Origin: Stenotrophomonas indicatrix
GTDB taxonomy: Bacteria > Pseudomonadota > Gammaproteobacteria > Xanthomonadales > Xanthomonadaceae
Length of the DNA: 64,000 nucleotides
Direction of reading: 5' to 3'
Assembly (NCBI GenBank): GCA_041545745.1
Contig: CP168152.1
Coordinates: forward strand, 1,858,001-1,922,000
This document shows, one piece after another, positions 27,260 through 36,159 of this stretch; position 1 is the first letter of the stretch, and each line of letters starts with the position of its first letter. The notes under the pieces were generated by a model. The model was not told the origin of the DNA. It saw nothing but the letters and a program-made list of their open reading frames with translations, and searched no databases. A program made the position numbers and the translations under genes.

Positions 27260-27263
<4 letters not shown>
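25350..27263 (+). CDS. UDP-N-acetylglucosamine 4,6-dehydratase, WbpM/CapD-like
   Basis: Membrane-anchored nucleotide-sugar dehydratase of 637 residues. Four N-terminal hydrophobic segments are followed by a first Rossmann-like domain (RVLILGAGQAAETLVRDL) and a second, catalytic SDR domain beginning VTGAGGSIGSELCRQ. The latter carries STDKAVDPVNALGASKRYAEM. This is the long WbpM/CapD type, which makes the 4-keto-6-deoxy intermediate for N-acetylated 6-deoxysugars in O-antigen. It overlaps galU by 4 bp and follows the WecA-like gene by 15 bp, so both are in one envelope-sugar operon. Confidence 0.93.
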
Positions 27264-28138
<875 letters not shown>

Positions 28139-28224
28139 GGTTTTTCGAGCGTTCCGTCGGCGCTTTGATTGATACGTGATGGGCGGGACGGGTAGGGCGG
28201 AATCAAAGGCAGAAGCAAAAGCAA

Positions 28225-28250
28225 AAAGGCAGCCATTGGCTGCCTTTTTT
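28225..28250 (+). terminator. Rho-independent terminator after galU
   Basis: Stem AAAAGGCAGCC paired with GGCTGCCTTTT around a short ATT centre, ending in six T. It closes the lap/O-antigen/galU operon and lies 9 bp before the insertion sequence. Confidence 0.9.
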
Positions 28251-28311
28251 CGTGGGTCTGACCCGTCCTGAATTGGGTTGACACCTTTTCCCTCTGGAAA
28301 AGGAATGTTCA

Positions 28312-28713
28312 ATGAAATCAACAATCAGGCGCAGCCAACGGGATTACTCGCTGGCCTTCAAGTTGTCGGTGGTAGACCAGGTCGAGCGCGGGGAGCTGAC
28401 CTACAAAAAGGCCCAGGAGCGTTATGGGATCCAAGGGCGCAGCACGGTGCTTTCCTGGCTTCGTCGGCATGGTCGGCAGGATTGGTCAGCTGGGGCATCA
28501 TTGCCTCCCATGAGCACTGTCCCCAAAGCCGGGGCGGCCAAGCCGCTGACGCCGGAACAACAGATCAAGGCCCTGCAGGTCCAGTTGCGGGAGGCAAACG
28601 AGAAGGCGCAGTTGTTCGAGGCCATCGTGGATGTCCTCAAAGAGGATTACGGGGTAAAAATCGTAAAAAAGCCTTCCGGCAAGTCCTCACGCAAGGGCGC
28701 CTCAAAGGCGTAA
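28312..28713 (+). CDS. IS3-family transposase OrfA
   Basis: DNA-binding OrfA of 133 residues. The N-terminal helix-turn-helix spans roughly MKSTIRRSQRDYSLAFKLSV to GIQGRSTVLSWLRRHG. A leucine-zipper-like coiled coil follows (EQQIKALQVQLREANEKAQL), as used by OrfA and OrfAB to multimerise. Made alone, OrfA usually represses transposition. Near its 3' end the frame crosses the A AAA AAG slippery site, from which the OrfAB fusion is produced. Confidence 0.9.
   Translation: MKSTIRRSQRDYSLAFKLSVVDQVERGELTYKKAQERYGIQGRSTVLSWLRRHGRQDWSAGASLPPMSTVPKAGAAKPLTPEQQIKALQVQLREANEKAQLFEAIVDVLKEDYGVKIVKKPSGKSSRKGASKA
28665..28671 (+). promoter_or_regulatory. Programmed -1 frameshift site A AAA AAG
   Basis: The heptamer AAAAAAG is in the exact phase needed: orfA reads GTA AAA AAG, and slipping one base back continues as AAA AAA GCC into the orfB frame. 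The orfB frame is open across the whole site. A fused OrfAB transposase of about 411 residues is predicted. Confidence 0.9.
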
Positions 28714-28715
28714 GC

Positions 28716-29546
28716 GTGGCAAGGGCTTGCCGCCATTTCGGCATCAGTCGGCAGGCGTTCTATCAGGCCGGTCACCGCCATCAGCGGCGAGACGCTGCTG
28801 ATGCTACGGCACTGTCGCTGGTGAGCGACTGCCGCGCGCGCCAGCCTCGGGTCGGTACGCGCAAGCTGCACCATCTGATTGAGCCGAAGCTGCAGGCGGC
28901 GGGGATCGCTCTGGGGCGCGATCGTTTATTTGACGTGCTCCGAGAAGCGCGCTTGCTGGTGCCGCAGCGCCGCGCGTATCACAAGACGACCGATAGCCAT
29001 CATCGCTTCCGCAAGCATCCCAATCTGCTCAAATCCGGTGAAGGATGCATCGTTCCCAGTGGCTGCGAACAGGTGTGGGTGGCTGACATCACCTATCTAC
29101 CAACAGATGGGAAGTTCGTTTACCTGAGCCTTGTTACCGATGCGTGGTCACGCAAGATCGTAGGCTGGAGCGTGAATGAGACGCTGCAGACCGAACATAC
29201 CGCGCAGGCATTGGAGATGGCCCTGAAAACCCGGAAAACGAGGCAACGGCTGATCCACCATTCGGATCGGGGCATCCAGTACTGCTCGGACAACTATCAG
29301 AAGATCCATGCCAAGCACGGCCTGACCTGCTCCATGACCGACGGCTACGATTGCTATCAGAACGCTCTGGCAGAGCGGATCAACGGGATCCTCAAATGCG
29401 AGTTTCTGCTCCGTCGCCCACGGGACCTGGGACAGGCTCGGCAGATGGTGGCTGAGGCAGTGGAGATCTACAACGCCGAGCGCCCCCACCTGTCCCTTAA
29501 AATGCAGACGCCCGATGCGATGCACCGGGCGTCCTTGGCCGCCTGA
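28716..29546 (+). CDS. IS3-family transposase OrfB (DDE integrase domain)
   Basis: Catalytic part of the transposase, normally made as the OrfAB fusion. The listed start is a GTG at 28716, three bases after the orfA stop; the frame is open upstream through the slippery site. The helix-turn-helix-like N-terminus (CRHFGISRQAFYQAG) and HTH_21-type region are followed by the rve integrase core. The DDE residues are visible in VWVADITYLPTDG, HHSDRGIQYCSDNY and NALAERINGILKCEF. No stop or frameshift interrupts it. Confidence 0.9.
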   Translation: MARACRHFGISRQAFYQAGHRHQRRDAADATALSLVSDCRARQPRVGTRKLHHLIEPKLQAAGIALGRDRLFDVLREARLLVPQRRAYHKTTDSHHRFRKHPNLLKSGEGCIVPSGCEQVWVADITYLPTDGKFVYLSLVTDAWSRKIVGWSVNETLQTEHTAQALEMALKTRKTRQRLIHHSDRGIQYCSDNYQKIHAKHGLTCSMTDGYDCYQNALAERINGILKCEFLLRRPRDLGQARQMVAEAVEIYNAERPHLSLKMQTPDAMHRASLAA

Positions 29547-29601
29547 CGGCGGCCGGATCATCCACCCCATAGGTGTCAACCTATGGCAGGACGGGTCAGT
29601 C

Positions 29602-29640
29602 GGGGTCGGATCCCTTTGCGCAGCAAAGGGCTCTGACCCC
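29602..29640. repeat. 39-bp GGGGTC...GACCCC dispersed palindrome, copy 2
   Basis: Starts GGGGTCGGATCCC and ends GGGCTCTGACCCC around TTTGCGCAGCAAA. It is the inverted counterpart of the copy at 3790-3828. It starts 4 bp beyond the IS right end, inside the region adjoining the target duplication. Confidence 0.8.
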
Positions 29641-29681
29641 AGCTCTTGCCCTGCCTTTGCTCACCCCTCCGCCGCGCGGAA

Positions 29682-29809
29682 TGCTGGCTGGTCCGGGCGG
29701 GTGAGGCTGACCGGGACTGTCAGCGGCATGGATGCCGCTGCCAAGCCTACAGGGATGTACTTGCGGCGTGTCCCGGGCAGCCTCACCCGCCCGGGCCCCA
29801 CAGCCAGCA
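29682..29809 (+). other. Long hairpin element with conserved 52-nt core, copy 2
   Basis: The core at 29718-29769 is the same length as, and closely similar to, 3903-3954, again built on GGCATGGATGCC. It is enclosed by 25-bp arms with one mismatch (29693-29717 with 29770-29794), and outside those by a further perfect 9-bp stem TGCTGGCTG/CAGCCAGCA (29682-29690 with 29801-29809). The arm sequences differ completely from copy 1. It lies 23 bp after the thiolase stop, where it could end that minus-strand transcript. Confidence 0.75.
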
Positions 29810-29832
29810 ATCAGCCGGCAACGCCTTGAACC

Positions 29833-31041
29833 CTACAGCGCCTCGAAAATGCCCGCCGCGCCCATGCCGGTACCGATGCACATCGTCACCATGCCGTACT
29901 TCTGCTGGCGACGACGCAAACCGTGCAGCAGGGTCGCGGTACGGATCGCGCCGGTTGCGCCCAGCGGATGGCCCAGCGCGATCGCGCCGCCCAGCGGGTT
30001 GACCTTGCTCGGGTCCAGGCCGCAATCGCGGATCACCGCCAGCGACTGCGCGGCAAAGGCTTCGTTGAGCTCGATCCAGTCCAGCTGGTCCTGGCTCAGG
30101 CCGGCCTGCTTCAGTGCCTTCGGAATTGCGGCGATCGGGCCGATGCCCATCACTTCCGGGCGCACGCCGGCCACCGAGAAGCTGACGAAACGGGCCAGCG
30201 GGGTCAGGCCGTAATCCTTGATCGCCTGTTCCGACGCCAGCAGCACCGCGCCGGCGCCATCGCTCATCTGCGAGGAGTTGCCGGCGGTGACGGTGCCGCC
30301 GAACTGGCCGTTGCGGAACACCGGGCGCAGCTTGGCCAGGCCTTCAGCGGAGGAATCCGGACGCGGGCCTTCGTCGGTGTCAGCGACCTTGTTGCGGGTG
30401 ATGATGCGCTTGCCGTCGGCCAGGTCGGGCTGGTGCGAGACGATCTCGTACGGGCTGATCTCGTCCTTGAAGTCGCCATTCTGGATGGCGGCCATGGCCT
30501 TCTGGTGCGAGGCCAGGGCGAACGCGTCCTGGTCTTCGCGCGAGACCTTCCATTCTTCAGCGACCTTCTCGGCCGTGATGCCCATGCCGTAGGCGATGGC
30601 GACGTGGTCGTTGTCGAACACGCTCGGGGCCATCGCGATCTTGTTGCCCATCATCGGCACCATCGACATCGATTCGGTGCCGCCGGCCAGCATCAGGTCG
30701 GCATTGCCAAGGCGGATCGCGTCGGCCGCCTGCGCCACGGCCTGCAGGCCGGAGGAGCAGAAGCGGTTCACGGTCTGCGCGGCGATGGTGTTCGGCAGGC
30801 CAGCCAGCAGCACGCCGATGCGGGCGACGTTCATGCCCTGCTCGGCTTCCGGCATCGCGCAACCGATGATCGCGTCATCAATGCGGTTGACGTCCACGCC
30901 CGGTGCCTGCGCGACGACGCTGCGCAGCACGTGGGCGAGCATGTCGTCGGGGCGGGTGTTGCGGAACATGCCCTTGGGCGCCTTGCCAACCGGGGTACGG
31001 GTGGCGGCGACGATGTAGGCGTCCTGGATTTGCTTGGTCAT
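29833..31041 (-). CDS. fadA: Acetyl-CoA C-acyltransferase (thiolase)
   Basis: Thiolase of 402 residues for the last step of fatty-acid beta-oxidation, releasing acetyl-CoA. The acylated Cys is in VNRFCSSGLQAVA (about residue 94). The ELNEAFAAQ motif, the catalytic His in GGAIALGHPLGATGA and the second Cys in MVTMCIGTGMGAAG are all present. The length fits FadA/FadI. It lies 74 bp after the multifunctional FadB-like gene on the same strand, with a REP-like palindrome in between, and the two should form the trifunctional beta-oxidation complex. The symbol is by role; FadI-type assignment cannot be excluded. Confidence 0.92.
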   Translation of the reverse strand: MTKQIQDAYIVAATRTPVGKAPKGMFRNTRPDDMLAHVLRSVVAQAPGVDVNRIDDAIIGCAMPEAEQGMNVARIGVLLAGLPNTIAAQTVNRFCSSGLQAVAQAADAIRLGNADLMLAGGTESMSMVPMMGNKIAMAPSVFDNDHVAIAYGMGITAEKVAEEWKVSREDQDAFALASHQKAMAAIQNGDFKDEISPYEIVSHQPDLADGKRIITRNKVADTDEGPRPDSSAEGLAKLRPVFRNGQFGGTVTAGNSSQMSDGAGAVLLASEQAIKDYGLTPLARFVSFSVAGVRPEVMGIGPIAAIPKALKQAGLSQDQLDWIELNEAFAAQSLAVIRDCGLDPSKVNPLGGAIALGHPLGATGAIRTATLLHGLRRRQQKYGMVTMCIGTGMGAAGIFEAL

Positions 31042-31071
31042 TGCAGTGATCTCTTGAATTTTTTAGCCGGA

Positions 31072-31097
31072 GTGCCGACCAATGGTCGGCACCCACC
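31072..31097. repeat. GTGGGTGCCGACC-type REP
   Basis: Palindrome GTGCCGACC/GGTCGGCAC with CCCACC tail, in the gap between the FadB-like gene and the thiolase. As an RNA hairpin inside the operon it could set the ratio of the two products. Confidence 0.7.
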
Positions 31098-31115
31098 GAA
31101 AGCAGGGATGGGCGA

Positions 31116-33488
31116 TCAATTACGCAACGGCTTGCCGGTCTTGAGCATGTGCGCGATGCGGGCCTGGGTCTTTTCCTGCTGGGCCAGTTCGACGAAGTGC
31201 TTGCGCTCCAGGGTCAGCAGCCACTCTTCGTCGACCAGGGTGCCGCGGTCGACCTTGCCGCCGCACAGCACGGTGGCGATGCGCTCGGCGATCTCGTAGT
31301 CATACGGGCTGATGAAGCGGCCTTCCAGCATGTTGACCAGCATCATCTTGAAGGTCGCGATGCCGACGTCACCGGCCACCTGGATGCGGCGTGCCGGCAG
31401 CGGCGGACGGTAACCGGCTTCGGCCAGCGCGCGCGCTTCGGCCTTGGCGATGTACAGCGCCTCGTAGCTGTTGAACACCACCTTGTCGGTGCTGCGCAGC
31501 AGGCCCAGTTCCTGGGCGTTGACCGCCGAGTTGGAGACCTTGGCCATCGCCACGGTCTCGAAGGTCTTCTTCAGTTCGGCGAACACGTCACCGCCCGGGC
31601 CAGCGGCCTGCGAGGCACGCACGGCCAGTTCCTTCAGGCCACCACCGGCCGGCAGCAGGCCGACGCCGGCCTCGACCAGGCCGATGTAGCTTTCCAGGAA
31701 GGCCACGGTCTTGGCGCTGTGCATCTGGAACTCGCAACCGCCACCCAGGGCCAGGCCACGCACCGCAGCCACCACCGGCACCAGCGAGTACTTGATGCGC
31801 TGGCTGGTGCGCTGGAAGTTGTGCACCATTTCCTCGAACTGGTCGACCTTGCCGGCCTGCAGCAGGCCGAGGGCGCCGGCCAGGTCGGCACCGGCGGAGA
31901 AGGGCTCCTTCTGCTGCCAGATCACCAGGCCCTGGAAGTCCTTCTCGGCGCGCGTGACGCACTCCTGCAGGCCGTCCAGCACGTGGTCGGACACGGTGTT
32001 CATCTTGGTCTTGAAGCTGACCACGGCGATGCCATCACCGTCGTGCCACATGCGCAGGCCGTCGTTCTCGAACACGGTCTCGCCCGGTGCGAACTTCTCG
32101 CCCAGCAGCGGATCCGGGAAGCGCTGGCGCTGGTACACCGGCAGCGACGAACGCGGCAGCTTGGCATTGCGCGACGGGCTGTAGCTGCCCTCGGCGGCAT
32201 GCACACCGTCGCGGCCATCGAACACCCAATCCGGCAGCGGGGCGTTGCTCATGCTCTTGCCGGCGACGATGTCATCGGCGATCCACTGCGCGACCTGCTT
32301 CCAGCCGGCGGCCTGCCAGGTCTCGAACGGGCCCAGCGACCAGCCGTAGCCCCAGCGGATGGCCAGGTCGACGTCGCGCGCGGTCTCGGCGATGTCGGCC
32401 AGGTGGTAGGCGCTGTAGTGGAACAGATCGCGGAACGTCGCCCACAGGAACTGCGCCTGCGGATGCTGGCTCTCGCGCAGCTTGGCGAACTTCTCGGCCG
32501 GGTTCTTGATCTTCAGGATCTCGACCACTTCCGGCGCGGCGGTGCGGTCAGCCGGACGGTAGTCCTGCTTTTCCAGGTCCAGCACCACGATGTCTTTGCC
32601 GACCTTGCGGAAGATGCCGGCGCCGGTCTTCTGGCCCAGTGCACCCTTGGAAATCAGCGCATCCAGCCATTTCGGCGACTTGAAGAATTCATGCCACGGG
32701 TCGTTCGGCAGGGTATCGCCCATGGTCTTGATGACGTGGGCCATGGTGTCCAGGCCGACCACGTCGGAGGTGCGGTAGGTGGCCGACTTCGGACGGCCGA
32801 CCAGCGGGCCGGTCAGGCCGTCCACTTCATCGAAGCCCAGGCCGAACTGCTGGGTGTGGTGGATGGTGGACAGGATCGAGAACACGCCGATGCGGTTGCC
32901 GATGAAGTTCGGGGTGTCCTTGGCGTACACCACGCCCTTGCCCAGGGTGGTGACCAGGAACGCCTCCAGGCCTTCCAGCACGCTGGCATCGGTGGTGGTG
33001 GCCGGAATCAGCTCGGCCAGGTGCATGTAGCGCGGCGGATTGAAGAAATGCACGCCGCAGAAGCGGTGGCGCAGCTGTTCCGGCAGCACGTCGGCGAGCT
33101 TGTTGATGCCCAGGCCCGAGGTGTTGGAGGCCAGCACCGCGTGGTCGGCCACGAACGGGGCGATCTTCTTGTACAGGTCCTGCTTCCAGTCCATGCGCTC
33201 GGCGATGGCCTCGATGATCAGGTCGCAGTCCTTCAGCTGTTCCAGGCCGGTCTCGTAGTTGGCCGGGGTGATGGCTTCGGCCAGCGACTTGCTGGCCAGC
33301 GGCGCCGGGCTCAGCTTGCCGAGGTTGGCGATCGACTTCAGCACGATGCCATCGGCCGGACCTTCCTTGGCGGGCAGGTCGAACAGCACGGTGTCGACGC
33401 CGGCATTGGTGAGGTGGGCGGCGATCTGGGCACCCATGACGCCGGCACCCAGCACGGCGGCGCGGCGGACTAGCAGGGAATTGGACAT
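31116..33488 (-). CDS. fadB: 3-hydroxyacyl-CoA dehydrogenase / enoyl-CoA hydratase, FadN-like order
   Basis: Multifunctional beta-oxidation enzyme of 790 residues. The N-terminal part is the NAD-dependent 3-hydroxyacyl-CoA dehydrogenase (Rossmann AAVLGAGVMGAQIAAHLT; dimerisation block IGNRIGVFSILS). The C-terminal part is an enoyl-CoA hydratase/isomerase fold, with the oxyanion-hole region in GLVIWQQKEPFSAGADLAGA and RGLALGGGCEFQMHS. This order, dehydrogenase first, is the reverse of E. coli FadB and matches the FadN-type enzymes of Bacillus and many proteobacteria. It follows the TetR repressor by 26 bp. The symbol marks its role; fadN would also fit. Confidence 0.9.
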   Translation of the reverse strand: MSNSLLVRRAAVLGAGVMGAQIAAHLTNAGVDTVLFDLPAKEGPADGIVLKSIANLGKLSPAPLASKSLAEAITPANYETGLEQLKDCDLIIEAIAERMDWKQDLYKKIAPFVADHAVLASNTSGLGINKLADVLPEQLRHRFCGVHFFNPPRYMHLAELIPATTTDASVLEGLEAFLVTTLGKGVVYAKDTPNFIGNRIGVFSILSTIHHTQQFGLGFDEVDGLTGPLVGRPKSATYRTSDVVGLDTMAHVIKTMGDTLPNDPWHEFFKSPKWLDALISKGALGQKTGAGIFRKVGKDIVVLDLEKQDYRPADRTAAPEVVEILKIKNPAEKFAKLRESQHPQAQFLWATFRDLFHYSAYHLADIAETARDVDLAIRWGYGWSLGPFETWQAAGWKQVAQWIADDIVAGKSMSNAPLPDWVFDGRDGVHAAEGSYSPSRNAKLPRSSLPVYQRQRFPDPLLGEKFAPGETVFENDGLRMWHDGDGIAVVSFKTKMNTVSDHVLDGLQECVTRAEKDFQGLVIWQQKEPFSAGADLAGALGLLQAGKVDQFEEMVHNFQRTSQRIKYSLVPVVAAVRGLALGGGCEFQMHSAKTVAFLESYIGLVEAGVGLLPAGGGLKELAVRASQAAGPGGDVFAELKKTFETVAMAKVSNSAVNAQELGLLRSTDKVVFNSYEALYIAKAEARALAEAGYRPPLPARRIQVAGDVGIATFKMMLVNMLEGRFISPYDYEIAERIATVLCGGKVDRGTLVDEEWLLTLERKHFVELAQQEKTQARIAHMLKTGKPLRN

Positions 33489-33514
33489 GGTGTAGGGCCT
33501 TTGTTGGTCAGCAG

Positions 33515-34183
33515 TTACTGGGTGGAATCAATGGAGGCGGGCAGGGCGCTGCCGCTGCGGGCGGCGGCGCGGAATCCGGCCTCGGCGAAATGGATCAGTT
33601 CATGCGCGGCATGGGCACGATGCGCCGTTTCGGTGACACCGGCGGGTCGCTTGATCAGCCCGAAATCGGCCATGGCATAGGTCAGCGAGCCAGCGAGGAA
33701 ATCCAGGCGCCAATAGAGCTCTTCCTTGCTCAGGCCGGGCACGCAGGTGGCGATCGCCTTGCCGAACTCACGCAGCACGTGGCCGTAGTGGTCGGACAGG
33801 AACTTGCGCAGGTTGTCGTTCTTTTCAGCGTAGGCACGGGCGATCACGCGGACGAAGGCGCCGCCGTTCTGGCGGTCCTGGGCCAGCGCCAGGGCCGGCT
33901 CGACGAAGGCGGCCAGCACCGGCCGCAGTTGCCCGGGGTGTTCGTTGCGGGCGCGCTCGAGCTGGGCCAGGCGGCTGCCGGTCATCTCGTCCATGCGGCG
34001 GCGGAAGACCTCGTTGACCAGGTTTTCCTTGGAGCCGAAGTGGTAGTTGACCGCAGCGATGTTGACGTCGGCCTGGCTGGTGACCTGGCGCAGCGAGGTG
34101 CCGGCAAAGCCGTGCTGGGCGAACAGCTCCTCGGCGGCGCCGAGGATCCGGTCCTTGGTCGAGAAGTGGGCGGGCTTGGCCAT
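33515..34183 (-). CDS. psrA: TetR-family regulator of fatty-acid metabolism, PsrA-like
   Basis: TetR-family repressor of 222 residues. The HTH occupies about residues 8-52 (TKDRILGAAEELFAQHGFAG to NIAAVNYHFGSKENLVNEVF), followed by an all-helical ligand domain (AFVRVIARAYAEKNDNLRKF; LDFLAGSLTYAMADFG). PsrA in Pseudomonas responds to long-chain fatty acids and represses fad genes and itself. Two facts support the same role here: a perfect PsrA-type operator lies 19 bp upstream of the start, and the downstream genes on the same strand, 26 bp away, are the beta-oxidation enzymes. The three genes probably form an autoregulated operon. The name is by context and motif, not by alignment. Confidence 0.8.
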   Translation of the reverse strand: MAKPAHFSTKDRILGAAEELFAQHGFAGTSLRQVTSQADVNIAAVNYHFGSKENLVNEVFRRRMDEMTGSRLAQLERARNEHPGQLRPVLAAFVEPALALAQDRQNGGAFVRVIARAYAEKNDNLRKFLSDHYGHVLREFGKAIATCVPGLSKEELYWRLDFLAGSLTYAMADFGLIKRPAGVTETAHRAHAAHELIHFAEAGFRAAARSGSALPASIDSTQ

Positions 34184-34201
34184 CGGGCGGGCGGACCTTA
34201 A

Positions 34202-34217
34202 TCAAACGATTGTTTGA
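34202..34217. promoter_or_regulatory. PsrA-type operator TCAAAC-N4-GTTTGA
   Basis: Perfect inverted repeat TCAAACGATTGTTTGA, 18 bp upstream of the psrA-like start codon. It fits the published PsrA consensus of the form C/GAAAC-N2-4-GTTTC/G. Position close to the start is consistent with repression of the whole psrA-fadB-fadA operon. Confidence 0.8.
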
Positions 34218-34290
34218 TACTAGAACCAGACGGTAGCGTATGGCATTTTGCAGTGCAGCAAAAATCTGACCAGCGGTTACAAAGGATTCA

Positions 34291-34401
34291 GTAGTGCCAG
34301 CCCATGGCTGGCAGCCGCTAAAGCCTGAATAGGCGGCCCAGGATGATCGGTTACAGCGCGGGAGGGGCAGCGTCCACCTGCCAGCCATGGGCTGGCACTA
34401 C
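34291..34401. repeat. SMAG/REP inverted pair (GTAGTGCCAGCCC type)
   Basis: Plus-oriented element at 34291-34313 and minus-oriented element at 34379-34401, stems TGCCAGCC/GGCTGGCA, 65 bp apart, between the divergent psrA-like gene and ndk. The right element overlaps the proposed -35 box of ndk. Confidence 0.9.
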
Positions 34402-34421
34402 TCGGCGGGATCTTTTACAAT
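34393..34421 (+). promoter_or_regulatory. Candidate promoter for ndk
   Basis: TGGCAC (34393-34398) and TACAAT (34416-34421) are separated by exactly 17 bp. The -10 is good and the -35 weak. The -35 lies inside a SMAG element, so the repeat may have supplied it. No other candidate stands out in the 330-bp gap before ndk. Confidence 0.5.
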
Positions 34422-34443
34422 CCGCGCACGTTTATCAGGCTAA

Positions 34444-34471
34444 GCCCGCGTTTCGACGCGGCTTTTTTTTT
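34444..34471 (+). terminator. Terminator-like hairpin in the ndk leader
   Basis: An imperfect stem GCCCGCG/CGCGGC with a TTTCGA loop is followed by nine T residues. It lies after the proposed ndk promoter and 46 bp before the ndk start, so it may be an attenuator. There is no plus-strand gene upstream that it could otherwise serve. Confidence 0.6.
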
Positions 34472-34517
34472 GTTACCCTTCGGGCCATCAGCGGCCCGAT
34501 TCCATTGGAGACATCCC

Positions 34518-34943
34518 ATGGCGCTGGAGCGCACCCTTTCGATCATCAAGCCGGACGCCGTTGCCAAGAACGTCATCGGCGAAATCTACGCCCGTTTCGA
34601 AAAGGCCGGCCTGAAGGTCGTGGCCGCCAAGTACAAGCAGCTGTCGCGCCGTGAAGCCGAAGGCTTCTACGCCGTGCACCGCGAGCGTCCGTTCTTCAAC
34701 GCGCTGGTCGAGTTCATGATCTCCGGCCCGGTGATGATCCAGGCCCTGGAAGGCGAGAACGCCGTCCTGGCCCACCGCGACCTGCTGGGCGCCACCAACC
34801 CGAAGGAAGCCGCTGCGGGCACCATCCGCGCCGACTTCGCCGAATCCATCGATGCCAATGCTGCCCACGGCTCGGACTCGGTCGAGAACGCCGCGATTGA
34901 AATCGCCTACTTCTTCGCCGCCACCGAAGTCGTTTCGCGCTGA
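34518..34943 (+). CDS. ndk: Nucleoside diphosphate kinase
   Basis: Nucleoside diphosphate kinase of 141 residues, equilibrating NTP and NDP pools. The start [18 protein letters not shown], the active-site His in [13 protein letters not shown] context (here [14 protein letters not shown]) and the conserved [17 protein letters not shown] block are all present. A GGAGA Shine-Dalgarno lies nine bases before the ATG. It precedes rlmN by 10 bp, as in many gammaproteobacteria. Confidence 0.97.
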   Translation: MALERTLSIIKPDAVAKNVIGEIYARFEKAGLKVVAAKYKQLSRREAEGFYAVHRERPFFNALVEFMISGPVMIQALEGENAVLAHRDLLGATNPKEAAAGTIRADFAESIDANAAHGSDSVENAAIEIAYFFAATEVVSR

Positions 34944-34953
34944 GAGTGATGCC

Positions 34954-36159
34954 GTGAACGAGGTCGTACAGCCAACCGCCATCCCTTCCGTACTCGTTGC
35001 GGGTCCGGTTGTGGCAAAGCAGAATCTGCTCGACCTCGATCGCGAGGGTCTGGAGCGCTTCTTCGCCGAGACTCTCGGCGAAGCGCGCTACCGCGCCCAT
35101 CAGGTGATGAAGTGGATCCACCATCACTACGTCACCGATTTCGATGAGATGACCGACCTGGGCAAGGCGCTGCGCGCCAAGCTGCACCAGCACGCCGAGG
35201 TCCGCGTCCCCAACATCGTGTTCGACAAGCCCTCCGCCGACGGCACCCACAAGTGGCTGCTGGCGATGGGTACCGATGGCAAGAACGCCATCGAGGCCGT
35301 CTACATTCCGGACAAGAACCGCGGCACCCTGTGCGTGTCCTCGCAGGTGGGCTGCGCGCTGAACTGCACGTTCTGTTCAACCGCCACCCAAGGCTTCAAC
35401 CGCAACCTCTCCACTGCCGAGATCATCGGCCAGGTGTGGGTCGCTGCGCGTCATCTGGGCAACATCCCGCACAAGCAGCGTCGTCTCACCAACGTGGTGA
35501 TGATGGGCATGGGCGAGCCGTTGATGAATTTCGACAACGTCGTGCGCGCCATGAGCGTGATGCGCGACGACCTGGGCTACGGCCTGGCCAACAAGCGCGT
35601 GACCCTGTCGACCTCCGGCCTGGTGCCGCAGATCGACCGCCTGTCCGCCGAAAGCGACGTGTCGCTGGCGGTGTCGCTGCACGCGGCCGACGATGCGCTG
35701 CGCGAGACGCTGGTCCCGCTCAACAAGAAGTACCCGATCGCCGAGCTGATGGCATCGTGCGCACGCTACCTGCGCGCCAACAAGCGCCGCGAGTCGGTGA
35801 CCTTCGAATACACCCTGATGAAGGGCATCAACGACCAGCCCGAGCATGCCCGGCAACTGGCGCGGCTGATGCGCCAGTTCGACAACGCCGTGCAGGCGTC
35901 GCACTCGGGCAAGGTCAACCTGATCCCGTTCAATCCCTTCCCGGGAACGCGCTACGAGCGTTCCGAAGAAGCGCATATCCGTGCCTTCCAGAAGATCCTG
36001 CTCGACGCGAAGGTGCTGACCATGGTCCGACGGACCCGTGGCGACGACATCGATGCTGCCTGTGGCCAGCTCAAGGGCCAGGTGATGGATCGCACCCGCC
36101 GCCAGGCAGAGTTCAACAAGACACTGCAGGCAGGGAAGGGGAGCGATGCTGCTGCCTGA
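34954..36159 (+). CDS. rlmN: 23S rRNA (adenine2503-C2)/tRNA A37 methyltransferase RlmN
   Basis: Radical-SAM methyltransferase of 401 residues that methylates C2 of A2503 in 23S rRNA and A37 of some tRNAs. The iron-sulfur motif CALNCTFC gives the CxxxCxxC spacing, and the [16 protein letters not shown] and [14 protein letters not shown] blocks fit the family. The mechanistic C-terminal Cys is in [12 protein letters not shown] chose the GTG at 34954 ([11 protein letters not shown]), just after ndk. An in-frame ATG at 34852 lies deep inside ndk and would add 34 residues in ndk's wrong frame. It overlaps pilF by 14 bp. Confidence 0.95.
   Translation: MNEVVQPTAIPSVLVAGPVVAKQNLLDLDREGLERFFAETLGEARYRAHQVMKWIHHHYVTDFDEMTDLGKALRAKLHQHAEVRVPNIVFDKPSADGTHKWLLAMGTDGKNAIEAVYIPDKNRGTLCVSSQVGCALNCTFCSTATQGFNRNLSTAEIIGQVWVAARHLGNIPHKQRRLTNVVMMGMGEPLMNFDNVVRAMSVMRDDLGYGLANKRVTLSTSGLVPQIDRLSAESDVSLAVSLHAADDALRETLVPLNKKYPIAELMASCARYLRANKRRESVTFEYTLMKGINDQPEHARQLARLMRQFDNAVQASHSGKVNLIPFNPFPGTRYERSEEAHIRAFQKILLDAKVLTMVRRTRGDDIDAACGQLKGQVMDRTRRQAEFNKTLQAGKGSDAAA

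Larger units (their letters stand above)
28259..29598 (+). mobile_element. Complete IS3-family insertion sequence (1340 bp)
   Basis: The ends are imperfect inverted repeats of about 25 bp: TGACCCGTCCTG at the left, matched by CAGGACGGGTCA at the right, with a second match block GGTTGACA/TGTCAACC. The flanking bases are GTC on both sides (28256-28258 and 29599-29601), a 3-bp target duplication as made by IS3-family elements. It carries orfA and orfB in overlapping frames with a programmed frameshift site. Both genes and both ends look intact, so the element may be active. It landed between the galU terminator and a GGGGTC palindrome. Confidence 0.93.

Noticed and set aside
34425..34475. tRNA or other stable RNA before ndk
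   Set aside because: Only one hairpin with a U-run is present; no cloverleaf or CCA end can be drawn.
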